Positions 1 to 8,798 of a stretch of DNA of 44,509 bases are shown here, in pieces. Each line of letters begins with the position of its first letter. Positions within the stretch are counted from its first letter, which is position 1. This DNA is from Bacteroidales bacterium (GTDB lineage: Bacteria; Bacteroidota; Bacteroidia; Bacteroidales; Bacteroidaceae), in the NCBI GenBank assembly GCA_030528715.1, contig JAUMYJ010000011.1, positions 1 through 44,509 on the forward strand, read 5' to 3'. The translations under genes and the position numbers were made by a program. The notes below the pieces were generated by a model. It had not been told where the DNA came from and searched no databases. It saw only the letters and a program-made list of their open reading frames with translations.

Positions 1-578
1 CTGCTGATGGGTTGGTGCCATGGGTTGGTGTCCATATAAGTGTAGGTGAAGAGCGAGTCGGTATGATTGACAAGGCCGTCCCAGCTGCCATCGGGGGTGA
101 TGGTCAGGTTGTGTGCAGTGAAGAAGTGTTGGTGTGTTTGAATGGCTTCGAGGTTGCCACCGAAGCTGCCGTTGAGTGTATCACCATCGGCTGAGAGATA
201 GGTAATCCATAAACCATAGGGTGCGGTGGCGTGTTCGGTTGCCATGACACGAAACACAGAGTCGCTTCCTTGTGCGACCTGCCATTGTCCGTTTACCTTG
301 TCGAGTGTAATCTGCTGTACTGACTTAAAGAAGCGAGGTTCTTCCGGTGTGGGGAGCTCTCGTGATGTGAGTGAAAAGATGCCATCACCATGAAACTTCA
401 CACCATGAAAGTGCCCAGCCGATAGTGTGAGTACCACACGTGCTGGGGTGTGATCGTCGGCTTCGGTATGGAGCTGCCTATTGGGTAGCTGTGGCTGGTA
501 GTCGTCGAGGTCGCAGGCTGTGAGTGTGGGTAGGCACAGCAGTAAGGCTGTGCAGAGGGTCATAAAATAGGTTTTCAT
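1..578 (-). CDS. Lipoprotein of the TonB-receptor-linked HQHFF family (3' end outside window)
   Basis: Reading leftwards from an ATG at 578 gives an open frame that runs off the window edge (192 codons seen). The N-terminus is a lipoprotein signal ending LTLTAC, with the lipidated Cys at residue 22, so the mature protein should sit on the envelope. It is rich in His, including HFHGVKFHG near residue 57, THQHFF near 148 and YTYMDTNPWH near 180. The HQHFF and YTYxDTxP motifs are shared with the next gene upstream (622-1389), so the two are tandem paralogs 44 bp apart. Position after a ZnuD-like receptor suggests a substrate-capture or accessory role in metal uptake. The lipoprotein call and the paralogy are seen in the sequence; the metal role is inference. 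Confidence 0.75.
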   Translation of the reverse strand, partial: MKTYFMTLCTALLLCLPTLTACDLDDYQPQLPNRQLHTEADDHTPARVVLTLSAGHFHGVKFHGDGIFSLTSRELPTPEEPRFFKSVQQITLDKVNGQWQVAQGSDSVFRVMATEHATAPYGLWITYLSADGDTLNGSFGGNLEAIQTHQHFFTAHNLTITPDGSWDGLVNHTDSLFTYTYMDTNPWHQPIS

Positions 579-621
579 GCGTTTTGTTAGGGTTATTATA
601 ATGGGGTTAATGTTGTGTGAG

Positions 622-1389
622 CTAGTGTATGATGAGGTCTATGGGCATCTTGATATCCCACACGCCACCTGCCGCCTGTGAGGGTGTAAAGCGGTAGTAG
701 GGTGCTGTTATGGTGTGTGTGTCGTCAAGGTATTTGCCACGTTGTGTATTGAGTGCGTGTAGTAGCCAAATGTTGAGCGATAGGGTAGCTTTGGGTTGTG
801 TGAATTGTAGTAGGCCACGAAAGCCGATAGGATTGGTATTGCCCGTAATCATGGTGTGAGCACTGCCAGGCTCGTGAGCAAAGGGAGTGGTGTCTAGGTA
901 AGTGTAGCGATAGAGCTTGTTTGTGCGACGAAGGTCGGGACGTGCTAAGCCTGCTATGGCTACAGCTTCGGCCATGAAGAAGTGCTGGTGGATCATGTCT
1001 TGACCATTCTCGATAAACTGGTAGTTCATGCTTTGGCCGTGTGCATCAAAGTAGTCTATATGGAGCAGGTAGCTTACGGGTAGTTCGTCACGATAGGCGA
1101 GCATGCTGAGTGGCTGTACATTGTCGGGTTTCCACTCGCCCTCGCGTATGGCAAAGTTTACCACTTGTTTCGCTGGGGATACACCAAATACCTGGCGTGT
1201 GTAGGTATGTGTAGTGCTGTCGTAGGCTACGCTCTCAAAGGTAAGCCGCGCGGTAACGGGGTCGCCATGGAGCTTGTTTTTTGTTTCGTCCGTAGGAGTT
1301 ACGGGGTCATTGCCACAGGCGGTCATTGCTAGTAGCCCTAAGGCTAGCAAGGTTTTGCGCAAGTAAGCAAAAGTAAGGATAGATGGCAT
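622..1389 (-). CDS. Lipoprotein of the TonB-receptor-linked HQHFF family
   Basis: A 255-residue protein with a lipoprotein signal (LLAMTAC, Cys 25) and a soluble, beta-rich-looking body. Near residues 130-136 it has MIHQHFFM, followed by YTYLDTTP and a segment NTNPIGFRG. This order resembles Bacteroidota lipoproteins that sit beside TonB receptors and carry an H(Q/E)xFF block followed by a NPIG block; that assignment is from memory of the family. It starts 48 bp after the stop of the TonB receptor (1438-3759) and precedes its own paralog (1-578), so the three genes look co-transcribed. Ligand unknown; the conserved His residues and the receptor type favour a transition metal. Confidence 0.75.
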   Translation of the reverse strand: MPSILTFAYLRKTLLALGLLAMTACGNDPVTPTDETKNKLHGDPVTARLTFESVAYDSTTHTYTRQVFGVSPAKQVVNFAIREGEWKPDNVQPLSMLAYRDELPVSYLLHIDYFDAHGQSMNYQFIENGQDMIHQHFFMAEAVAIAGLARPDLRRTNKLYRYTYLDTTPFAHEPGSAHTMITGNTNPIGFRGLLQFTQPKATLSLNIWLLHALNTQRGKYLDDTHTITAPYYRFTPSQAAGGVWDIKMPIDLIIH

Positions 1390-1437
1390 TGTGTGTTGAT
1401 TTTGTTTTGATTATAAAATACGAGTCATATCGCTGAG

Positions 1438-3759
1438 CTAAAATGCCCAAGAAAGCATGAGGCGTAGGTCTCGACCTTGGTCGTGGGCAAAGTAGCGAAA
1501 GCGGTTGGTATATTCGCGGTATAGGGTGTTAAGTAGATTGTCTGCCGAGAGTGTGGCATGGAGTGTCGTGTGACCTATCGCAAAATGTGCGCTAAGCTGT
1601 GCGTGAAGCAAGTGGTAGGCCGCAGGTGAGGTGTTTACTAAGTCGGTCGCAGCATCGAAGCGTGTTTGTTTGGCTACAAATTGATGTGTTAGGCTAAGGG
1701 TCACATCGTGTGCTACTGCCCAATCGCCTGCTTTCCACACGAGGCTGTGCTTTAAGCGATGGCTAGGGATATAGGGCAGATAGCGTCCACTGCTGCGCTC
1801 GTTAGCCCATAGAGCTGCTGCACTCACATCATAGCGCAGCCGTGTTAGTGCTTGCCAACCTATATGAAGGTCTATACCACGAAAGAGGGCGTCGGCTGAG
1901 CGGTACTGGAAGATGGGGTATACACCCGAGAAAAAACGCCAATACTTGCCATTAGGCTCGTCGTAAATGTAATTGTTAATCCATTGTACATAGGCATCGA
2001 GCGAAGCCGTAAGGCGTGGTGTAGCATAGCGTAGTGTGGTAATCCACTTGGTGCTCACCTCTGGCTGTAAGCTGGCATCGCCACGGGCAAAAAAACCTGC
2101 ACCATGTTCTATACCATTGCTGTATAGCTCGTAAACGTGGGGGGTACGAAAGGCTATCCCTAAGTTACTTACTAGTGCTAATGAGTCGGTAGGGTGTATG
2201 TGTGCCCCGAGATTGGCCGTGAGGTTGGTGTAGCTGTGTATGCCACCATAAGGCCGACTAGCCCAGTCGATACCTGCTGCTTTGAGGCGTTGGTGGTCGG
2301 CACGTGCACCTAGCTCTGCACCCCAATGGTTACCAGCATATTTTTGTATGGCATAGGCACCAATATTGCGCTGTGTATAGTTGGGGATTAGAGGTACTAC
2401 ACCTGTACCTGCGACATTGAAGTTGTTCGTTAACGCTAGGAAAGTGCCAAGTTCTGTACGCCAATGGGTTGCATAGGCATGTTGCCATTTGCCATCTAAC
2501 TGATGGGTGCGTAGGCGTAGGCTGAGTGTGGGCGTGCTTGAAGCGTTGTTGCGACGCAGGTGATACTCATCGCGTACGTCGCTTTGGTAGGCGTATTGCC
2601 ACGAGAGTAGGCTCGTGGCTGCAAGTTGGTAGTGGCCACGCAGGCGAGCGATGTGGTGGCTTATTTGATGGTATGGGTAAGCAATGCTACGCGCCCATGG
2701 TGTTTTTTCTACAGGTTCTCCCAGTTTCAAGCGTTCTGCAAAGAGTGTGGTATCACCCATTTGTGCGGTAGGTAGCACACCTAGCTTGGTGCTAAAATAG
2801 CTATAAAAACCATCTATGGTAAGTCTGCCTTGTCGCCAGCCCACAGCGGCCGAAGCGTTGGCCTCGCGCAAGGCTGTGTTTTGCAGGTTGTAGCGTGGAG
2901 TGCTGCGATCGCCAGCGTTGATGTACGTGGCTTGTAAACGCCATGCAACTTCTCCGTGTCCTAATGCTAAGCCAGCGTCTACCATGCTTGTTGTGGCCGA
3001 ACGGCGACCATTGCTGCCATACATCGTGGCTAGTGAGCCTGCTGAGCGATGGCGGCCGTAGGGTAGGGGCTTGCTTTCGAGTTCTATCACACCACCGAGT
3101 GCTTCGCTGCCAAAGCGTACGGCATCGGCACCTTTTAGTACACGTATACTACCTGCATTATTAGCATCAATTTCGGGGGCATGGTCGTCGCCCCATTGTT
3201 GGCCTTGCTGTCGCACACCATTGTTTACAATCAGTAGACGATTGCCCATCATGCCGTGTAACATAGGCTTGGCCACGGTGGCACCACTTTGCACCATGCT
3301 TATGCCCTCTACTTGTTGTAGTGCTGTAGCTAGATTACTGCCGAGGTAGCGTTGTACGTCGGTGGCGTCAAGTGTCTTGGTTACAGCATTTTGTAGGTGT
3401 TGTGTGCGTAGGCCTACAACCTCGGCTTCGCCAAGTGCGTTGATGTTAGGACGTAGGTGCACGTGTAGTGACTGATGTGTGTGCACCTCACGCGACGATA
3501 TGTTAAGAGGCTTGTAACCTAGTGCTGTAATGACGAGGCCAGCATCGGTTAAGGCACTTTTGGGTACTAGGGCACGCCCACGTGTGTCTGTACTTACGCT
3601 TTGTGTGCCACTACGTATGGTGGCAGAAACGATAGGCTCGGTAGTTTCGGCATCGGCTATGATTAGGGTGTAGTATGCCTCTGTCTGCGCCCATAGGCTA
3701 GCCGACAGTCCACACCACATGAACACCATAAAAAAGGTGCGACACAGGAGTAACTGCAT
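1438..3759 (-). CDS. TonB-dependent outer-membrane receptor, ZnuD-like
   Basis: A 773-residue outer-membrane receptor. It has a signal peptide ending SLWAQ near residue 25, then a carboxypeptidase-regulatory-like beta-sandwich (residues about 28-110), a plug with PMLHGMMGNRLLIVNNGVR and VLKGADAVRFGSEALGG, then the beta-barrel ending in aromatic Phe (LSWAF). Around residues 545-560 it has ELYSNGIEHGAGFFARGD, a His-containing barrel segment typical of ZnuD-type receptors that take up zinc and sometimes haem. The C-terminal Phe fits BAM recognition. It lies between a His/Cys-rich small protein upstream and two His-rich lipoproteins downstream. A receptor is certain; zinc or another metal as substrate is inference. 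Confidence 0.85.
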   Translation of the reverse strand: MQLLLCRTFFMVFMWCGLSASLWAQTEAYYTLIIADAETTEPIVSATIRSGTQSVSTDTRGRALVPKSALTDAGLVITALGYKPLNISSREVHTHQSLHVHLRPNINALGEAEVVGLRTQHLQNAVTKTLDATDVQRYLGSNLATALQQVEGISMVQSGATVAKPMLHGMMGNRLLIVNNGVRQQGQQWGDDHAPEIDANNAGSIRVLKGADAVRFGSEALGGVIELESKPLPYGRHRSAGSLATMYGSNGRRSATTSMVDAGLALGHGEVAWRLQATYINAGDRSTPRYNLQNTALREANASAAVGWRQGRLTIDGFYSYFSTKLGVLPTAQMGDTTLFAERLKLGEPVEKTPWARSIAYPYHQISHHIARLRGHYQLAATSLLSWQYAYQSDVRDEYHLRRNNASSTPTLSLRLRTHQLDGKWQHAYATHWRTELGTFLALTNNFNVAGTGVVPLIPNYTQRNIGAYAIQKYAGNHWGAELGARADHQRLKAAGIDWASRPYGGIHSYTNLTANLGAHIHPTDSLALVSNLGIAFRTPHVYELYSNGIEHGAGFFARGDASLQPEVSTKWITTLRYATPRLTASLDAYVQWINNYIYDEPNGKYWRFFSGVYPIFQYRSADALFRGIDLHIGWQALTRLRYDVSAAALWANERSSGRYLPYIPSHRLKHSLVWKAGDWAVAHDVTLSLTHQFVAKQTRFDAATDLVNTSPAAYHLLHAQLSAHFAIGHTTLHATLSADNLLNTLYREYTNRFRYFAHDQGRDLRLMLSWAF

Positions 3760-3956
3760 GGTTGCTATAAAAAAAACTAGAAAAAAGAAGGAAAGGAACT
3801 ACGGCCTAGAAGCTAGTGTTGCTACCATGCCATACGTTTGATAGAAAAAACAAATGAATTGTCAATACTCGCATAATACAACCCTATGCAGTAGATCTGT
3901 GCCTACATCAAGGGCTAACAATGGCTAGCTGAATATTAAGACAATAATTAATGGTC

Positions 3957-4388
3957 TTAGGTGGTAGGAGGACCACGTAAGGCATTGGTGCGTAGCACAC
4001 CTTGTGTTAAAGCGAGAGTGTGTGGTAAGGTTTGTGCGCGTGCTGCCACAGAGGCATCATAGGCCGTGAAAAATGTCGGAACGATGACACTCCACAAAGG
4101 TGTGTAGTGACACAAATCGCAATACTCGGCACACTCTTGTGTCGTATCGGTAGGTGTTTGGGCTAGCCACTGCGTGCCAATAGTAGCTGTGGCAGTATGG
4201 CAATCTGCTTTGTTGGTGCTTGGCTGATTATGTGTGTGTTGCTTGGCATCTACTATCACTAGGCTATGCGTATGAGCGTGATGAAAGTGTGTTGCTTTCA
4301 TCACGAGCTGTGGCACGAAGGCTAGGAGTAAGAGCCAAGCCCAAACCATCGTTTGCTGCCACCTCATGCGGTGTGCGCGGTGCGACAT
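3957..4388 (-). CDS. Small His/Cys-rich membrane or exported protein (DUF2946-like layout)
   Basis: From the ATG at 4388 the protein has 143 residues (a later ATG at 4367 is also possible; the frame extends to a TTG at 4448). It opens with a basic stretch and a hydrophobic helix (VWAWLLLLAFVP), followed by HFHHAHTHS near residues 33-40, two more His-rich patches, a Cys cluster CAEYCDLCHY near 84-93 and the C-terminus LRGPP. One helix, His/Cys cluster and an RGPP tail is the layout of small metal-linked envelope proteins such as DUF2946. It lies 197 bp upstream of the ZnuD-like receptor on the same strand. A TAAATTTG element at 4472-4479 on this strand suggests its promoter. Metal binding is plausible but unproven. 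Confidence 0.6.
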   Translation of the reverse strand: MSHRAHRMRWQQTMVWAWLLLLAFVPQLVMKATHFHHAHTHSLVIVDAKQHTHNQPSTNKADCHTATATIGTQWLAQTPTDTTQECAEYCDLCHYTPLWSVIVPTFFTAYDASVAARAQTLPHTLALTQGVLRTNALRGPPTT

Positions 4389-4471
4389 AAACTGTGCTGT
4401 TGGTAGAAGTCTAGTAAAAAAATAGAAGCAGCATAACCTGCCAATCAAGCTTGTATATGCTTGTAGTTAGG

Positions 4472-4479
4472 CAAATTTA
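4472..4479 (-). promoter_or_regulatory. Putative -7 promoter element for the metal cluster
   Basis: Read on the minus strand the sequence is TAAATTTG, a perfect TAnnTTTG. No convincing TTG lies 19-21 bp upstream, so the site is half-supported. It would give a leader of about 75 nt before the ATG at 4388. Confidence 0.4.
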
Positions 4480-4566
4480 CGGATAAGTTTTGAGAAATCT
4501 GCCGTCGAAGCACTATTTTTTGTGATAAGAGTATAGATAGGGAGGCTTTGTTGTCCTATAAATACG

Positions 4567-4574
4567 TAATTTTG
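4567..4574 (+). promoter_or_regulatory. Putative -7 promoter element (TAATTTTG)
   Basis: TAATTTTG matches TAnnTTTG. TTTG at 4547-4550 lies 16 bp upstream, a little short of the usual 19-21. Transcription would begin near 4582, immediately before the hairpin at 4586-4600. Confidence 0.45.
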
Positions 4575-4585
4575 CATGGCAGCCA

Positions 4586-4600
4586 CCCTCCTTAGGAGGG
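4586..4600 (+). promoter_or_regulatory. Leader hairpin that buries an AGGAGG motif
   Basis: CCCTCC-TTA-GGAGGG is a perfect 6 bp stem with a 3 nt loop. It holds a full Shine-Dalgarno-like GGAGGG just ahead of a GTG at 4604. The following gene more likely starts at the ATG at 4649, so the hairpin would be a 5'-end structure rather than a functional ribosome site. Confidence 0.4.
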
Positions 4601-4648
4601 TCTGTGATCAGCTTCGTATCTAATTCTCTTAGCTATTATAGTGTTGTG

Positions 4649-5242
4649 ATGAATGTTCTATATACTTTCGTATTATTGCTTGTCTTCGTCTTTGTGCCGT
4701 CTGTGGCTCCTGCACAATCTTCTTATGCGCAGACCGATAGTGTTTCGCTGCGTATAGAGGCTAAAGCCACCATTACACGTGCCTTAGATAGTGCCTATGA
4801 AAATGATTACTTAGGTGCTACCAATGCGCTTGAAGAACTACGTAGTTGGCCACGCATGCGTGCTTACGTACCTGCCATAGATGAGGCTCTGACTTTTGTG
4901 CAACTGCGTCACCAACATCACAGCTATGCCATGCAGTGCCACGAAGGTGCCTCTTGGGCTGCGAAACACAAACATCGTAAGGCTATTCGAGCCTTTAAGG
5001 CAGCTCAGCGTTATGCGCATACGGCTGATGAGCATGAGGCGGTAGCTCGGGCACTTCGTCAAGTACGTCGGTGTCGCAATCGCTGTACTGCTATACGTGG
5101 TACGCTTGTGGCTGTGCTGCTTCCAATTGACCTTTTACTGCTCAATGTTGAAGAAACCAACACTAGATATAATACAGCATGGAGTGATGAGCGTGCAACG
5201 TATTTCCCAATGCTCACAGCTTTGCTGAGCCCTAAACATTAG
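4649..5242 (+). CDS. Exported protein of unknown function, TPR-like helical body
   Basis: From the ATG at 4649 the protein has 197 residues. It starts with a clean signal peptide (MNVLYTFVLLLVFVFVPSVAPAQ) which decides this start over the GTG at 4604. The body is helical, rich in Ala, Arg and His, with repeat-like stretches (TRALDSAYENDYLGATNALEEL and RKAIRAFKAAQRYAHTADEHE) that resemble TPR or similar alpha-solenoid units. A second hydrophobic segment (GTLVAVLLPIDLLLL) near residue 155 follows a basic Cys-containing patch RRCRNRC and may be a membrane anchor. Gene neighbours do not reveal a role, and I do not recognise the family. Confidence 0.6.
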   Translation: MNVLYTFVLLLVFVFVPSVAPAQSSYAQTDSVSLRIEAKATITRALDSAYENDYLGATNALEELRSWPRMRAYVPAIDEALTFVQLRHQHHSYAMQCHEGASWAAKHKHRKAIRAFKAAQRYAHTADEHEAVARALRQVRRCRNRCTAIRGTLVAVLLPIDLLLLNVEETNTRYNTAWSDERATYFPMLTALLSPKH

Positions 5243-5405
5243 CTCCCTTTGTCGGAGGTAATGCAGCGTAATATGTCGGTTTGAACACGGCAGGCAAAAC
5301 AGCTGTACGCTTCGAGCCTAAACAATAAGTGTATGGTGTACATTCTGTTCCATATGGTATATCATTTTAATAGACAGCCTAGCCTATCGTTTCACATTTT
5401 CTTCG

Positions 5406-5413
5406 TATATTTG
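5406..5413 (+). promoter_or_regulatory. Putative -7 promoter element for pepP (TATATTTG)
   Basis: TATATTTG fits TAnnTTTG and lies 60 bp before the ATG at 5473. The upstream -33 TTG is not convincing. Confidence 0.45.
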
Positions 5414-5472
5414 CATGGTGCATTTTTGCACCATGTTTTTTGTTAGCTAACTCATCACGCTCAGACCACACC

Positions 5473-6891
5473 ATGTTATTTTCACAGCATACTTATGTTA
5501 CGCGCCGCCAGCAACTGGCTAAGATCGTAGGCAAAGGCCTGATACTGCTATTGGGCAACAATGATGCGCCTTGTAACTGCCCTGCCAATACATATAAACA
5601 TCGTCAAGATAGTTCGTTTCTTTACTATTATGGTCAGCATCGCACAGGACTTGTGGGGGTAATAGATGTGGAGGCTGGTCGTGAATTGCTCGTGGGTGAT
5701 GAGATAGACCTTGACGATATCGTGTGGTTTGGTAATGTGGACAGCGTGACCGATATGGCTGAGCAGAGTGGTGTGTCGGGTGGCACTTTGCCGCTGAGAG
5801 CTTTGGCTGACTTGGTTGCTGAGGCTAAACAACAAGGCCGTGTGGTACATTACTTACCGCCTTACCGCCATGATGCACTCATACTACTAAGCGAATTACT
5901 TGACTGCTCAATTGCCGAAGCTAGAGCAGGGGCATCATTGTCACTCGTGCATGCTGTCGTGGCACAACGCAGCATTAAAACCTCTGAAGAGGTGGCAGAG
6001 CTAGAACAAGCCTGTGCTATCGGTCATAAGATGCACACCACAGCTATGCGCTTAGCACGCCCCGATGTTACCGAACGCTATATTGCTGGCGTACTCGAAG
6101 GGATTGCGGCAGCTTATGGGGCGCAGACTTCTTTTCAAAGTATCGTGAGCATGCATGGCGAGATATTGCATGGCTACCCTTCGTTTGCACCACTTGAAGC
6201 AGGTCGTTTACTCCTAGTAGACGCTGGTGCAGAAACGGCCAATCACTATTGCTCTGACCATACACGCACGACACCTGTCAGTGGTACGTTTACTACCAAG
6301 CAGCGCGATATTTATACGATAGTGGCCGATTGTCACGACCTTGCGACATCGCTTGCTAAACCTGGTGTGCGCTATATAGATGTACATCTTGCTGTATGCC
6401 GCTTAATGACAGAACGTCTTAAAGCACTTGGCTTGATGAAGGGAGATACCGATGCTGCCGTTGCAGCTGGTGCACACGCCCTCTTCTTGCCCCATGGGCT
6501 AGGTCATATGATGGGTATGGACGTGCATGATATGGAAGCCCTTGGCCAACAATATGTGGGCTACGACGCACAAACGCGACCCTCTATGCAGTTTGGCTTA
6601 GGTGCACTGCGCCTTGGGCGCGAGTTACAAGAGGGTTTTGTGGTGACCAACGAGCCGGGTATTTACTTTATTCCCGCACTGATAGACCAGTGGTGTGCTG
6701 ATGGTACCAATGCAGACTTCTTATGCTTTGATACCATTGAGCAATACAAAGACTTTGGTGGCATTCGTATTGAAAACGACCTTTTGATTACGGCCGAAGG
6801 TGCTCGCTATCTTGGTCCTATGACGCCCTATCGCCCTGATGAGGTCGAGTCTTATATCGCACAGCATCGTGACGAGCCATTGCCCTTTTAG
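5473..6891 (+). CDS. pepP: Xaa-Pro aminopeptidase (aminopeptidase P, M24B)
   Basis: A 472-residue cytosolic metallopeptidase that removes an N-terminal residue preceding proline. An N-terminal AMP_N domain (residues about 1-140) is followed by the pita-bread catalytic domain with all five metal ligands: Asp in LVDAGAE (about 250), Asp in SDHTRT (about 261), His in GLGHMMGMDVHD (about 343), Glu in TNEPGIYF (about 392) and Glu in GGIRIEND (about 434). The frame extends upstream to a TTG at 5440, but the first ATG at 5473 (MLFSQHTYVTRR) matches where the AMP_N domain begins. No signal peptide. The next plus-strand gene encodes another peptidase, consistent with a peptide-consuming lifestyle. Confidence 0.93.
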   Translation: MLFSQHTYVTRRQQLAKIVGKGLILLLGNNDAPCNCPANTYKHRQDSSFLYYYGQHRTGLVGVIDVEAGRELLVGDEIDLDDIVWFGNVDSVTDMAEQSGVSGGTLPLRALADLVAEAKQQGRVVHYLPPYRHDALILLSELLDCSIAEARAGASLSLVHAVVAQRSIKTSEEVAELEQACAIGHKMHTTAMRLARPDVTERYIAGVLEGIAAAYGAQTSFQSIVSMHGEILHGYPSFAPLEAGRLLLVDAGAETANHYCSDHTRTTPVSGTFTTKQRDIYTIVADCHDLATSLAKPGVRYIDVHLAVCRLMTERLKALGLMKGDTDAAVAAGAHALFLPHGLGHMMGMDVHDMEALGQQYVGYDAQTRPSMQFGLGALRLGRELQEGFVVTNEPGIYFIPALIDQWCADGTNADFLCFDTIEQYKDFGGIRIENDLLITAEGARYLGPMTPYRPDEVESYIAQHRDEPLPF

Positions 6892-6936
6892 TTGTATTGA
6901 ATATACATTTTTTATTTATAATAACGCAAGAACATT

Positions 6937-8106
6937 ATGAAGAAAACCGTTCTCTCTTTGGCACTTGCTGCTGTGGCACTCGTGGCCTCTGCGCAAAGCC
7001 AGTCGGCCGAAGACCTCGTGTTTACACCCGTGAAAGAAAACCCGATTACCTCGGTGAAAAATCAAAGCCGTAGTGGTACATGTTGGGGGTTCTCGGCGCT
7101 TGGCTTTTTCGAGAGCGAGCTTATCCGTATAGGTAAAGGCGAGCACGACTTGGCTGAGTCTTTCGTAGTGCACCACACAATGCTTGATCGTGCGCGTCAG
7201 TCGGTACGTACACATGGCGATGTATCATTTTCGCAAGGTGGAAGTTTTTATGACGTAATTTACGCTTGGCAGCAATATGGCATAGTGCCACAAAGTGCTA
7301 TGGCTGCGCCAGGTAGTCTTTATGGCGACACGCTTTATAATCATAACGAGCTAGCAGCTACGGCCGAGGCCTACGTGGCTAGTATCGCTAAGGGTAAGCA
7401 AAAGAAACTTTCACCCATTTGGAATAAAACGCTCGTAAACCTCTACGATAACTATCTTGGTGAGGTGCCAGCAGAGTTTACCTATCAAGGCAAGAAGTAC
7501 ACGCCTAAATCGTTTGCAGCCTCACTAGGTCTAAATATGGACGACTATGTCTCTATTACCTCGTTTACACACCACCCTTTCTATAAGCAGTTTGTTATAG
7601 AGGTACCCGATAACTGGCGCTGGGCATTGAGCTACAATATACCATTAGATGAGTTGATGCGCACAATGAAGCATGCCGTAGAAACAGGCTATACCATTGC
7701 TTGGGGGTCTGACGTGAGTGAGAGTTACTTTGGTCGTGATGGCGTAGCCAAAGACCCTACAACAACGGCTGCCGATGCCAAAGGTTCTGATGCTGCTCGT
7801 TGGACCGGTACTGATGTGACGAGTGGTGTAGGTGGTGGCAAGCTCTTGGGCAACATCACCCAAGAAATGCGCCAAGAAGCCTACGATAATTGGGAAACGA
7901 CCGATGACCATGGTATGCAAATCTATGGCATTGCCAAGGATCAACATGGTAAGGAGTATTTCATGGTGAAAAACTCTTGGGGTAATGCTGGTAAATACAA
8001 TGGTATCTTCTATGCTACCTATCCTTTCGTAGCTTATAAGACTATGAATATCGTGGTGCACAAGAATGCTATCCCTAAGGATATTCGCAAGAAGTTAGGT
8101 ATTTAA
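6937..8106 (+). CDS. Exported C1B cysteine peptidase (aminopeptidase C / bleomycin hydrolase-like)
   Basis: A 389-residue papain-fold peptidase with a signal peptide (MKKTVLSLALAAVALVASAQ), so it is exported, unlike cytosolic PepC. The catalytic set is present: Gln and Cys in NQSRSGTCWGFSALGF (Cys 49), His in DDHGMQIYG (about 323) and Asn in KNSWG (about 345). It is shorter than cytosolic bleomycin hydrolases (about 450 residues), and the domain between Cys and His is reduced. The start ATG lies 45 bp after pepP, so the two could be co-transcribed, although pepP has its own promoter. A strong terminator follows at 8120-8157. Likely role: periplasmic or surface trimming of peptides. Confidence 0.9.
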   Translation: MKKTVLSLALAAVALVASAQSQSAEDLVFTPVKENPITSVKNQSRSGTCWGFSALGFFESELIRIGKGEHDLAESFVVHHTMLDRARQSVRTHGDVSFSQGGSFYDVIYAWQQYGIVPQSAMAAPGSLYGDTLYNHNELAATAEAYVASIAKGKQKKLSPIWNKTLVNLYDNYLGEVPAEFTYQGKKYTPKSFAASLGLNMDDYVSITSFTHHPFYKQFVIEVPDNWRWALSYNIPLDELMRTMKHAVETGYTIAWGSDVSESYFGRDGVAKDPTTTAADAKGSDAARWTGTDVTSGVGGGKLLGNITQEMRQEAYDNWETTDDHGMQIYGIAKDQHGKEYFMVKNSWGNAGKYNGIFYATYPFVAYKTMNIVVHKNAIPKDIRKKLGI

Positions 8107-8119
8107 GTAACTAAACGAT

Positions 8120-8157
8120 AAAACACGCCCAAGGCCGTTGAGCCTCGGGCGTGTTTT
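8120..8157 (+). terminator. Intrinsic terminator after the C1 peptidase
   Basis: Perfect 11 bp arms (AAAACACGCCC at 8120-8130 and GGGCGTGTTTT at 8147-8157) enclose a second AGGC/GCCT stem. The arms themselves end in A/T runs, so it could work in both directions. Confidence 0.85.
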
Positions 8158-8251
8158 GCGTTGCTCAGCTTTACAGAAGTGTAGCATGAGTACTAGGCTT
8201 GCGTTAGAGGGTCTGTTTGGTTAATGTATGTTACTTTTTAGCCCTTAGGGC

Positions 8252-8281
8252 TTGTGCTATCTGTGAAAAGTGTTATATTTG
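8252..8281 (+). promoter_or_regulatory. Promoter for the DUF805 gene
   Basis: TTG at 8252-8254, 19 bp spacer, TATATTTG at 8274-8281: a complete Bacteroidota promoter. It lies 36 bp ahead of the ATG at 8318 and supports that start. Confidence 0.7.
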
Positions 8282-8317
8282 TATCGGTTTAGACGTTTAA
8301 CGATAAAATAATTGTTT

Positions 8318-8707
8318 ATGAATCAAGAGTTGAGCCTTTGGGGCTATTTTGTGCAAGCTTTCAAGCAGAAGTATTGTGACTTTTCGGGGCGAGCCCGCCG
8401 CAAAGAGTATTGGGGCTATGTGCTTTTTGCAGCACTTATACAGTGGGCTATGCTCGCTGTGGCTGCCTTGTCGTTTGGTGCTGAGAGTGTAGGCTTTTAT
8501 GTAGTATATGCTTTGATTGCCTTAGCATTCATATTGCCAGCCTTAAGTGTTACAGTACGTCGTTTGCACGACCTTGGCAAGAGCGGTTGGTGGATATTTA
8601 TTGCTTTTATCCCCTTCGTGGGTAGCATTGCCCTTTTAGTATTCATGTGCTTGGATAGCGAAGTGGGCGAAAACGCTTATGGTCCTAACCCTAAGGGCGT
8701 TTACTAA
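8318..8707 (+). CDS. DUF805 family inner-membrane protein
   Basis: A 129-residue membrane protein starting at the ATG at 8318; an in-frame TTG two codons earlier is ignored. Three or four hydrophobic segments follow an N-terminal soluble part carrying the DUF805 signature: FKQKYCDFSGRARRKEYWGY, then VTVRRLHDLGKSGWWIF, and a C-terminal GENAYGPNPKG. The family (E. coli YhaG/YhaH-like) has no settled function. It has its own promoter (8252-8281) and sits alone between the C1 peptidase and the convergent prmA gene, so context gives no further clue. Confidence 0.88.
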   Translation: MNQELSLWGYFVQAFKQKYCDFSGRARRKEYWGYVLFAALIQWAMLAVAALSFGAESVGFYVVYALIALAFILPALSVTVRRLHDLGKSGWWIFIAFIPFVGSIALLVFMCLDSEVGENAYGPNPKGVY

Positions 8708-8798
8708 ACACCCTTAGGCGTTAATACAACACACATCATCGCGCTTGTACCCCTTAGGTTGCAAGTGCTATGATGTCGTTTTTGGCCTTTGGTGAGCT

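Noticed and set aside
6937-8106. Cytosolic aminopeptidase C
   Set aside because: A clear signal peptide with an Ala-Gln cleavage site points to export.
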